Assembly (NCBI RefSeq): GCF_027244095.1
Contig: NC_069671.1
Coordinates: 3,348,001-3,412,000 of the forward strand
Length of the DNA stretch: 64,000 nucleotides
Source of the DNA: Hemicordylus capensis
Taxonomy: Eukaryota > Chordata > Lepidosauria > Squamata > Cordylidae
Reading direction: 5' to 3'
This document shows positions 34,101-46,148 of this stretch, piece after piece. Every line of letters starts with the position of its first letter. Within the stretch, counting starts at the first letter, position 1. A program made the translations under genes and the position numbers. The notes under the pieces are model-generated. The model was not told where the DNA came from. It made no database searches and saw only the letters and a program-made list of their open reading frames with translations.

Positions 34101-37100
34101 GGCATTAGTGGGGCAGCTTGATCGCTGTCCTTGCTGCCCCTGCCCCTTCCTGAGTGAATGGGTGACTTCCTGCTGCCAGATAGGCACTGGCCTTCCTATT
34201 GGTCTGGACCTCCGCTTTGATTGGCTGCCGCCTCCGCCAATTTGAATGCTTTTGTGTGGTTTGGAATTGGGGCGTGGAGTCACTCCCAGCTCATTGGGTC
34301 TCCCAAACCTGCAGCTTCTCTGAGTAGAGCCCCTTCCTAGGTGGGGGTCTCAGTGTACTGGGTGGCGGTGGGGGGGGGATGTTCTCAGTCTCCACCAACT
34401 CCCCATGCTCTTCCTAGATACTGGAGCTGGAGTCCTTCTCCTCTGAGGAGTTTTCGCCCCATCTCAGCCTCTAAAACCAGTTAAAAACATACACGAAAAC
34501 TTAAAACAATTTAGACAATTTAAAATAAAAAACAGATTAAAACCTAAGCATTAAAAAAAGCTGAAAAAGCTTGGCTGAAGAGGTGGGTTTTCAAGTGCTT
34601 TTCAAAAAATGGCCAGAGAAGGGGAGGATCGTATCTCAGTCGGGAGTGCATTCCACAGTCTCGGGGCGGCAACCGAGAAGGCCCCGTCCTGAGCTGGCGG
34701 CAACTGGAGACGGACCTCTCCAGATTTAATTAATTAATTAATTAATTAATTAATTTTTTTACATTTATATCCTGCTCTTCCTCCAAGGAGCCCAGAGCGG
34801 TGTACTACATAGTTAAGTTTCTTCTCACACCAACCCTGTGAAGTAGGTTAGGCTGAGAGAGAAGTGGCTGGTCCAGAGTCACCCATCTAGTATCGTGGTT
34901 GAATGGGGATTTGAACTCGGGTCTCCCCGGTCCTAGTCCAGCACTCTACACCACGCTGGCGGTGGGGGGTCATAATGAATTATGAATTAATGTAGCACAG
35001 CACAGACCCCTCCTCCCTAAAACAAGAGCTTCATTTAGAATTGGATTCCTATCAAGAAGCAACCGAATCTCAGCTGACAGGACATCCGTGTCTTGAGGAC
35101 AGGGTCACAGCTAGACACTTCAAAGACCCCAAGGCTCAGCCCCACAGCCTCCTTTTGCTAATTAAACTCAATCATACCCCCACCCCCCTGGAAGAATTAC
35201 TTTAAAACAAAAAAGGCTCTGATGTTCTAATACAGTACCTATGAAGGTGAAACCAGCAGAGGGCAACCAAGATGATCAGGGGCCTGGAGCATCTTCCTGA
35301 TGAGGCAAGGCTACAGCATCTGGGGCTCTTTACTTTGGAAAAGAGGCAACTGAGGGGAGACATGATCGAGGTGTATAAAATCATGCATGGAGTGGAGAGA
35401 GTGGACAGAGAGAAATCTTTCTCCTTCTCTCACAACACTAGAACCAGAGGTCATCTCTTGAAACTGAAGGCCAGGAAATTTAGGTCTGACAAATCGAATT
35501 AATAACAACAACAACAACAACAGCGACAAACAAATATTTATATACCGCTTTTCAACAAAGCAGTTTCCAAAGCGGTTTACAGAGAGAAATAATAAATAAA
35601 TCAGATGGCTCCCTGTCCCTGAAGGGCTCACAATCTAAAATGAAATGTAAGACAGACCCCAGCAACAGCCACTGGAGGGGTGCTGTGCTGGGGGTGGAGA
35701 GGTCCAGTTGCTCTTCCCTTGCTAAATAAAGAGAATCACCATGTTAAAAAGGTGCTTCTTTGCCCAGTTAGCAGGAAAAAGGAAATACATTTTCACATAT
35801 AGCATAATTAATCTATGGAATTCTTTGCCCTGGATGTGGTGATGGCCAGCCACCCGCTTGGATGGCTTTAAAAGGGGCTTAGACAAATCCATGGAGGACA
35901 TCAATGGCTACTAGTCTGGTGGCTGTGGGACATCTCCAGCCTCAGAGGCACGATGCCTCTCAATCCCAGTGGCAGGGGAGCCACAGCAGGAGAGAGGGCA
36001 TGGACAGACCTCTTGCCTGTGGGCTCCCCAGAGGCATCTGGTGGGCCACTGTGGGAAACTGGATGCTGGATTAGATCGGCCTCCTTGGGCCTGATCCAGC
36101 AGGGCTGTTCTTATGTGCTTAGTGCTAGGTGAGGCTAGGAGCTTCCTTTCTGGTAGAGATCTTGGAGGAGAGAGGAGGCCGAGGAGATTTGGGGCTATGA
36201 GTAATTCATTGGGGGCCCCTGGGGGTCACCCTCTAATGATGCCCCTACTGGAGGCTCCGCTGGTTACATAGTTTGTCTGTCCCTGGGCCAAAGAGCCAAA
36301 TCTTCTCTGGGCCTTTTCATCTCCTTTGAAAAATTCCATGACGGCTGCTTCACCTTAAAGAGAAATTGCTTACCTAATGGGGCCGTGGGGAGCGTAAATG
36401 CTGCCGGTGGTGTTTCTGGCTGGAACAAATCCCTTCCTGTGATATTGCTTAATGTGCTTGTTTCCCACTACTCCCAGTTCCGTTCAATTCAGCTTTCAGG
36501 GCCCGGCAGGCAAACTTGCCAAAGCATTTGGAGACAAAAAAAAAAAAAAAAAACAAAAAACAAAAAAACATCCCTCTGTAGGGTGTTCCAGAAAGATGCA
36601 AACAGACCGGTGTGATTGAAACAACTGGGTTACAGAGGAAAAGGCTGCAAGAATCCATCACAGCTGCCTGGTAAATCAGAACCCAGGCTGTGGAGAGGAT
36701 GGAAAATACTGCTGAAACACATTTGCTCCCCACATATCCTTCTTCTGTGTTAAACAGGGATTATTTTTTTTAAAATGTACAAACGGACACAAAACTGTGC
36801 AGCTCCATAATAATAATAATAATAATAATAATGATGCAGCTCTATTTGAACGTTTGTGCAGTTCAGACATCCAAGTCGTTGGATCTTGCTCTACACAAAA
36901 TACTTAATGTTGCTAGTTTATTTACCATATTAATGCAGTGTGCTTGACGTTTTCGCACTGACTCAGAAAGTGGGCCAGATTCCTCTTAGAAAAGTCTGCC
37001 TTTCTGGGTTAGACCAAACCTTCTAGTCTGCTTTCTGGGTCAGTTTTCGTTTTCTCTTCCTGTCCAAGATCATGCGGCACGGAAGACTGGAGTGAGGAGT

Positions 37101-40100
37101 GAGGTCAGTACCAGGCCAGCTGAAATCTGTAGGGTGAAGCGCCGGAAGAGTTAGTGTGGGGAGAACAGGCTTCGCCCGCTCTCCCTACACATGAGCAGAG
37201 TGCTTGCCCTGGGTGGCCGGATCGGCCACCCATACAACTACCGGCTCTGTCACAGAGTCGGTGGGGGGGTGCGGATCAGGGGCCACTCGGCCCCCAGAAG
37301 TCCCAGCATTTCCTGCGCAAGTGCGTGGGGCATGCTGGGGAGATTCCTGAGGTCGGGAAGCTGGATGGAGCCTGGGGTCTCCTCGCGAGTTGCCGCACGG
37401 TGTGGAGACGCGCCCCAGTGTCTCATGACCCCGAAACCCAGGTTAGCAGAGTGCTTGCTCCGCTAACCTGGGTTAAGGGAAGGGTTTTTTTAGGCAGGCT
37501 AGCCACTAGAGAGCCACCGGGCTTGCCCGCGGCCGCACGGAAGCGGGCTGGGCTGCATTTGCCTGCTTTCACGCAGTCATGTGAATCGCTTCATGGTCTC
37601 CCCCAGTCCAGGTCCTGGCTAGGAAGAAAGCAAAGGAGCTGAGCTGGCTTCTGGGAGGCTGGAAGAATTGGCCTGGCTTCTGGGAGGCTGGAGGAATCTC
37701 CCAACTTCCTGGTTGCTGTGGCTTCTGCTGCTTGTTTTGGAGTCGAGGAGGGAGTGAATGGAGCTTCTTTTATTAGACCAGAAAGGCCTTCTAAAGTGAT
37801 TAATTCAAGCTCTAGAACCACAGTATACGGCGGTATTGTCTGACACTTTGCTGTAAAGTTCCAGTCTGGCAGATGGGGGAGCGAGACGAGAAATATTGGG
37901 GGGGGGAGTACCCACGACCCCTTGCTACCCCTTGGAGTTATCCCTGACTTGGAGTAAACCCAGGCGCCATTTGCAGGACCCAGGCAAAAGCTTCACTTCC
38001 GTGCCGTTCAGCTCCGTCTTTCAGGCCCCGTTCTGCCTTCTCGGACCCCACTCCAGCTGAAAAGCTCGCCATCCCTCACTCAACAAAAGTCTCTCGCTCC
38101 CTGCGATGAGAGTTCTGAGCTGGAGGCGAACTATCCGGCCTGGGAGTGGTAGTGCTGAGCTCTGGCTTGGCGGGCGTGTTTGTCCTTTTTGGCTTTTGCC
38201 GTTTTGTGGCAGCCGAGGAAGGAACCACTTAAATAGCTGAGGCCCAGCCAGGTGGACACAGAAAGCGAGCGAGAGATTTAATAAATGAAGTGCATCGTTC
38301 TCGTTCTCTCCTGCCTTCAGGCGAATGTCCCATAAAAGCCAAAAAAAACCCCCCAGCTGACAAGATTTCAGGCAGGCTAAGGTGTCTGCAGAGCCCCTTC
38401 GCTTTCTGTTTGGCTGACTGATGCTGCCAGATCCGTGTGCTGAGCTCTTTGGCTGGAAACAGACAATAGCGGGGATGGGGGAGGGAGGCAGCCAGAGGCT
38501 CTGTGACTGATGGACCGCAGCTGGGGATGATGGGAGTTGTAGTCCAAAAGATGGCTTGGTGTGTGCAGTGAAATGTTTCGGGTACACATGAGCGACCCAG
38601 TGAACTACTGGAGGACATAGGAAGCTGCCATATACTGAGTCAGACCCTTGTTCCGTCTGATTCAGTATTGTCTTCACAGACTGGCAGCGGCTTCTCCAAG
38701 GTTGCAGGCAGGAATCTCTCTCAGCCCTCTCTTGGAGATGCTGCTGCCGGGGAGGGAACTGGGAACCTTCTGCTTGCAAGCAGGCAGATGCTCTTCCCAG
38801 AGCGGCTCCATCCCCTTAGGCGGGGCTGCTGAATTTTGGCCTTCCTGCAGATATTGGCCTACGCCTCCCATGACCCCTGGCTATTGGCCATTGTGGCTGG
38901 GGATTATGGGAGTTGGAGTCCCAAAACAGCTGGAGGGCCTAAGTTGAGCAGGCCTGCCCTAAGGACAATAGTCCCCTGAAGTCTCTCCTCCAAATGCAAA
39001 ACCAGGGAGGATGCTGCTTGGCAAAGGGGCTAAGGCGGTTCCCCTCCATTCCCGCGGACGGCAGGGTGTCCTTTCTGAGTCCTCCCTGGCTGATGGATTC
39101 TGCACTTCTTTGCAGGCTGCAGGAGGTCAACTCCATGATCAACAAACGGCTGAAGGATGCCCTCTTCACCGACCAGTGGAGCGAAGTGTTCATGGATGTT
39201 CTGAGCCCCTTTAACTTTGTACTGGTAAGCCGTGAGGAGGGTCTGGCAGGAAAGGGCGCCTCGTGCGACCAAGGGCAGGCGTTGCTGGGCCAGGCAGGGT
39301 CTGAGGCAAGCCGGGGCTCGGTGGGTGGAGAATTCTGAGGGAAGATGAGGATCCAGAGGCCTTGCAAGGTGCTTAGAAGATCTGGCGCCCTCAGCCTTTC
39401 ATTATCTTGGTAAAGGAAAGGTAAATTGTGCCGTCGAGTCGGTGTCGACTCATGACGACCACAGAGCCCTGTGGTTGTCTTTGGTAGAATACAGGAGGGG
39501 TTGACCATGGCCTCCTCCTGCACAGTATGAGATGATGCCTTTCAGCATCTTCGGCACAGTCCAAGGTTTTCCTCTCTCCTCAGAAAGGGCCTTGAAATTG
39601 CTCAGCAATCTGGTGAGCCACAACCCCCACGCGCATTATTTATCACTTTAATATATTTCTGCCTCTGCATAAAATGCCTGAGGTGGCTTACAGTAACATA
39701 AAGCCCAAAATGTGCAATAAAATCTGTTGTGCAAACTGTAGGAGACAAGAAATGTGTGATCCCCTTCCTGCTTCTTTATAGTCCCCCTCTTTATTTTTTG
39801 AGATTGTAGCTACAGAGGACCCCCTTGGTTCAGATCAGGATCATAGCATGTGTGTGTGTGTAATTCCACCCCACCTATGTAATAATCCTCCCAAAATTGG
39901 TCCCCTGAAGCTCCAGTTTGCCCTGGGAGGAAAAAACATCTGGGTGCCAATAGCAAGTTGATGGGAGTTGTAGTCCAACACTGGATGATGGGAGTTGTAG
40001 TCTAGCACCACCACCCCCTTGTCAGATGGTGTTGTACTACTACTCCCATCATCCCACCAGAGTGGGGAAAACAGCCACTCGGGGGGGGGAGGAATTTTCA

Positions 40101-43100
40101 TGGGGGAAATGGCATGAAAGGGTCACCCCTCCCCCATTCCATGGTCCCGATCCAGATTGAGACCCTTCTGTAGCTGTGAATATTTTTTAAAAATTTTCAA
40201 ATGGTCAGAAGAGCTAAAAGAGATTTCACATCTTGTGAACAGCCAGCCCCTGGTAACAGAACCATATTTTCAGGTGGGGAGGGGGCTCTTCGGTTTAGCA
40301 GGGGGAGAAGAACTACCTCTATTCAGCCCAGCCCATCATCCCTCCCAGTGGCTTTCGCTGGGGTCTCTAATGCATTTCTTCTTAGATTGGGAGCCCCTTT
40401 GGGACAGGGAACTCTCTTCAGGCCCTCTCACGTCTGAGTTTGGGCATCACCCCTGCTAACTGGGCCGAAAGAGTAATTTGGTTTGAATCGAATTTTCAAA
40501 ATTCGATTTGAATTTGATTCGAGAGCCGTTGGCCACTTAAAAAAAAAACCCATCCAGGCCCCCAATTGGTTAAAAAAGGTGCCCCAACAGAGTCAAATCA
40601 ATTTGAATACGTTTTGAATCTGAATCAAATTTTTGAACCAGATTCAAATTCGGAACGAACTTTTGGGACTGGAATTCGAAACTAGTAGAAAAATTCTTTT
40701 CATGCACATCTCTCATGCAGATGCTGTTCCACTGAGCTTCAGCCCCATCCCCTAAGGGGAATATCGTCTTACAGCGCTCACATGTAGTCTCCCATCCAAA
40801 TGCAAACAAGTCCGACCCTGCTTAACAAAGGAGACAATTCAGCAACTGGCCCTCTTCAACGCCAGCACAGCATCCTTCCAGTGGGTGGTTTTTTATTAGT
40901 TTGAGAGACAGGGAAATGTTTTAGGCCCTCTGTTCAGGATTCACACCTGCTATTTGGGCAAGAAGCATGTTTTAAAAGTGCTTTTTAAAAGCAGTTTTTA
41001 GCAGTGGAGACCAACAGACTCTATCCAGCCTAGCAGAGCATCTCTTCATTGGATCCCGAAAGGTTGAAAAGCAGTATATAAACATTCTTACTAATAGGTA
41101 AGGCCTGTCAATGACCGAGCAAAGTCAATTTGTGTAAACGACACTTTGGGGAAAGTTGAAGAAATTAAATATATGTAATAGCATTTTTTAAAAAAAAGAA
41201 TGTGTGCTTGCAAAAGGGAAGTAAAAGAACAATTTGAAATCTGTAGGATTTCACCTTCAAACGTTATTTATTTTATTGAGTAATGACCATATATGGTCAA
41301 TTTAAATTACAGGAGATCTCAATCTGAATTCTCTTGGGCATGCTGTTGTTTTTGAATTATTGATCTGAAGATTGGATGTTAAAAAAGAATCTGTTGAGAA
41401 CAATAGCAATTAAAATCTGATGATGGTTTTCAGAATTTATTTGAAAAAATTAAAAACACAAGTTAACCTCCCCCCCCAGGATATTCTGGTGTAAAAAGCA
41501 GTGCATTCCAGTAACTTAACGTGGCAGGACTATGTATGTAAAATTTGGTATCTGTAGGCAATTGGGACATAGGACTTTCTTTCGCACAGCCACGAACAAA
41601 TGATTGAAAATGTATAATAGATAATCGTGATAGTCTGGGCTTTGATGCTACCAGAGAGAAGCAGCCTATCCCCTTTGCATTCTGGGTCGGGTTAACAACG
41701 TCAGCTGTGCCGAAGAATCCCAGCCCAACATGCTCCTCCCACTTTTGATCGCTTTCCCACTCAATGTGTTACAGCTAGAAACATTGCGTCTCTTTTCTCC
41801 CTAAAACAAAAGCTGCAAGTCTGATCCACACGCAGTTACTTGTGCACGGAAGTTCAGCGGCTCTCCTGTTTCACATGGCGGCTGTTCTGACTTTTTGCAC
41901 GTTTGCCAGAATTCTCGCAGATCTGGCCCGCCTGCTGTGATGGTTGGTCCTGCGGGATTCTGGGACACAGATTGACTGAAGAGGTGCCTTTTGGTTAGAA
42001 CTGCCACATCTCTTTGGCTTCTTTCCCGCTTGTGGATTTGGGGGGTGGGGGGCAAGCTTGAAGGGAGCTGGAAAGGCAGGCTATAGAAACCTTAGCAAAG
42101 TCGAAGGGAGGAGAGCTTGTGGGAGCGAGCATGAATTGTCCCCTTTGCTAAGCAGGGTGCACCTTGGTTTGCATTTGGATGGGAGACCACATGTGAGCAC
42201 CGTGAGATAGTCCCCTTAGGGAATATCCTGGCAGCATCTCCAGCATCTGAGAGAGACTCCTGCCTGTTACGTTGGTGAAGCTGCTGCCAGTCAGCGTAGA
42301 CAATATGGAGCGAAATGGACCGAGGGTTTGACTCAGTAGAAGGCAGCTTCCTATGTCAAGGTGTCTGGGCCAGTTGTGGATGTTTTATGTGTGCTGCAAT
42401 TCGGCGGGTGACCTTATGCGCCCGTCTGACTCGGGAAGCGGACATCACAACTGTCGCCATGGCAACCCCACGGAGACGCTGAGCATCAGGGCGGTGAAGG
42501 ACAGGGACAGTAGGAGTGGCTGCAGATCCTCGGAGCTGGGAGTGTGTCCCGACATCCCACTGGGTAGCTGCAAACTAGGGCAAGCTCTATGCAAGTTGCT
42601 GGTGCTGACGGGGGCGGGTGTGTGTGTGTGTGTCTGACTCCCCGATACACCACTCCAGAATTTCTTGGAACGCATGTTTGGGATGCTTCTTCCTGAATTG
42701 GGGACATCTGTTGGATATACCCCAGCTCTCTGGATTTCCTGCATGGAGCAGGAGGTTGGGTTAGATGGATTTTAGGGTCCCCTCCAGCTCTAGAGGAGAG
42801 CTGGTCTTGGGGTAGCAAGCATGACTTGTCCCCTTAGCTAAGTAGGGTCTGCCCTGGTTGCATTTGAACAGGAGACCACATGTGTGAGCACTGGAAGAGA
42901 TTCCCCTCAGGGGATGGAGCCACTCTGGGAAGAGCAACTAGGCTCCAAGTTCCCTCCCTGGCAGCATCTCCAAGATCGGGCTGAGAGAGATTTCTGCCTG
43001 CAACCTTGGATAAGCCGCTGCCAGCCTGGGTAGACAATCCTGAGCTAGATGAACCAATGGTCTGACTCAGTATATGGCAGCTTCCTATGTTCCTAGGATT

Positions 43101-46097
43101 CTGACTTCCTAGCTGGCACTCTTACGCTTAGGTGAGGTGAGATGATGGGATGGATCATGCCACTTACATGCCCTACAGGCAGCAAGGCATCACTTGTAAA
43201 AAGTCCCCGCAAGTAGAAAGCCAGCACAGCAGGAAACAAGTTGCGGAAGAACAATTCTCCCCAATGGATTAGTGTCTTACTTGCAAGGGATGTTTTTACA
43301 TGGTGGGGGAGCAGTCAGAAAAGGGAACATAGGATGCCGAGTGTGAATTGTCTCCTCTGCTAAACAGGACCTGCCTAAACAGGTTTGCATCTAGATGTGA
43401 GCGCAGTCGTGCAGATCCTTCGGGGATGGGGGGCTGTAGCTTAGTGTAAGAGCATTTGCTTGCACGCAGAAGGTCCCAATCCCTGGCAGCATCTCCAGGT
43501 AGGACTGGGAGAGACTCCTTCCTGGAAAGTTGCTGCCAGTCTGGGTAGACAATCCTGAGCTAGATGGACCAAAGACATGACTTGGTAGAAGGCAGCTTCT
43601 TGTGAGTCAGATCCTTATTCTGTTTAGCTCAGGATTGTCTACCCGGACTGGCAGCAGCTTCTCCCAGGTTGTAGGCAGGAGTCTCTCCCAGCCCGACCTG
43701 GAGATGCTGCCAGGGAGGGAAACTGGAACCTTCTGCATGCAAAGCCGATGCTTGACCACTGAGCACAGGGCTCACGTGTAGAAGATCTTTCTCCGATTCC
43801 AATTTACTGTGAATGGTGGGAATTCAATAAAATGAATAATGTTTGAAAATTTCAAACTGTGCATTTACTTCCCTTGTGGAGGCACATTAATAAAAGCTCC
43901 TGTTCCATAGATTTACTCTCTTGAACTTCCCTGGCAGTTTAATCTATGCAAAATAACTCTGCCCAATCAACAATGGGCCACACCTCCTAGTCTTACATAA
44001 ACGAGGCAGGTGCAAAAAAGTTAACAACCCCTTAGCCAAGGCTCTGATTTGGTAGAAAGCAGCTTCCCATGCTGATATATGTTCAACTAGGTACCAGCTC
44101 TCATATTTCTGAGTCTCTCCAAAATATCAGCTCCCTCCCCTCATCTAGAGATCGGTGCCACATTCCCCCAGACTCCCATGGCTTTCCGCATTCTTGCGAG
44201 ATCTCTGAGACCATCTCCTAATGATTAACTCCCAGTACAGACACATCCACTGACCATTAAGGAGCATTAACGTTCTTGTGTCTGATCTTGGCCTCCCGAG
44301 AGACACCATTTCAAAGTCGACGCTTGAGAATCGATTTGTGTTCTCAGTTGACTCCCAAGGTCAATTGGGAGTATGGGGGCGCAGGATTAGAACCCGGAGC
44401 CAAGCCTCCATTGAGGGCGAGGAGTGTCCTGTCTCACTGCTTTCTCCCATTCCAGGTCAGCACAGTCCGGATGCAAGGGGTCATTCTGATGGTCTTTGCC
44501 AAGTACTATCACCTGCCTTTCCTCCAGGATATCCAGACAGACTGCACCAGGACGGGATTGGGTGGATACTGGGTGAGTGTGTGTGTGTGTGTGTGTAGGT
44601 CAGGGGGAGAAAAGGGACCAGCTGCTAACTGATGGGTGCAGATGGTTTGTTTATGGCCAATCATGATTTGCTAGAGACAGACAGATCATTGAGAGGAGCT
44701 GTGTGGGAGAAGGAAGATGCAACTTTGCACATCCTCAGAGGCACTTTTCTCTTCAGTTTGCCTGAAGATACATTTCCAGGAAGTGCATGCCAGTGCTTCC
44801 CTAACTGTGGACCACAAGGCAGGCTGAAGTGTGCTTTAAAAAGCAGTTGCTGTATTGGATGCCTCCATTGCTCTTTGCCCATTGAAGCAAGAAGTCCTCA
44901 ATTGAGTTCTTCCTCTTCCTCTCTGCCAACCCTTGGGCAATAACATCCTCCCAAGGGAGGGGGTAAGGATTGAGTAGAATTCAAATCTGGGTGATTCAAG
45001 TGATTCAAAGTCAAGCGCAACCACCCCTTAAAAGGGCAATGTGATTCAAATCTGAATCGAATTTTCAAAATTTGACCCGAATTTGATTTGAGAGCTGTTT
45101 GGCCCTTTTTTAAAAAAACCACTCACCCCCACCCCCCATCGGTTTAAAAAGGCTCCAAAACAGGGTTGAATCGATTCAGATTCAAATTGAATTTTCAGAC
45201 CAGATTTGAATTTGATTTGAAGCGAATGTTCTTAATTTGATTCAAATTCAAAACAAATTAAAAAGTTATTTCATGCCTGTCTCCGGTAAGGATGCACTAG
45301 CACTGCATTTTTTTTTTTAAAAAACTTGGTCCGGAGTAATTTCAACTGCCCCTTCAGCTTAGAAGTAAAAAAGCAGGCTATCCTGTTTCCACTAAGGAAG
45401 GCATGCTGGAGCACTGCAGACCTTGGACAGCTCCCAGTGCAAGGAGTCAGCACTTTGGCTAAGGCTGAGCAGGAGCTGGGTGATGTAACGCTAAAAGAAA
45501 GTTGCTCCAGCAGCTTCCCTGCCAGTTTTCATGGGTAGCTTCCCTACCCAGACACAAGGAATTGACGCCGCCCCTTCTGTGTCTTAAAGAGGCCTTGTTT
45601 GATTTTTCTGCCTCTGGTGATGCAGGTGTGGGGTGGGGGAGGCTTGTCCTGAGATTGGTGGCCCTCTGCAAAACTGAGGGCGAAAGCAGGGCTGTGTCAT
45701 CACGCTGTAGGGGAGATAGTGGCTTGGATTCTCCGAGCCCTCTTGGTGTGTGTGTGTGTGTGTGTGTGGTGGTCCCAGGAGCCTGGGGTCATCTGGGGGC
45801 CGGATCCTCAGTTCCTCCGTCTCATCACTGAACCTGACTGCCTCATCCCCCAACTGCAGAGAATGGCCTTGGTCCATGACACAGGGCCTTCTTCCAAGGG
45901 CAGATGTGTGGCTCTTACCCAGAACTGAACTCTCTTTTCAGAAATTAAGAAATTCCCCCTTACCTCTCTGAACAGAGTCCAAACACTTTCTGGGTGTGTG
46001 TGTGTGTCATTTTATTTATTTATTAAAATTTTCTTATATACCACCTCCTCCAAAGACTGTAGGTGGTGAACAATAACAATTACAATGAATAACAATT

Positions 46098-46148
<51 letters not shown>

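Noticed and set aside
37154-37642. 162-codon open frame in INPP5J intron 3.
   Set aside because: CpG-bearing, repeat-like segment with foldback words; no usable splice sites in frame and no recognisable domain.
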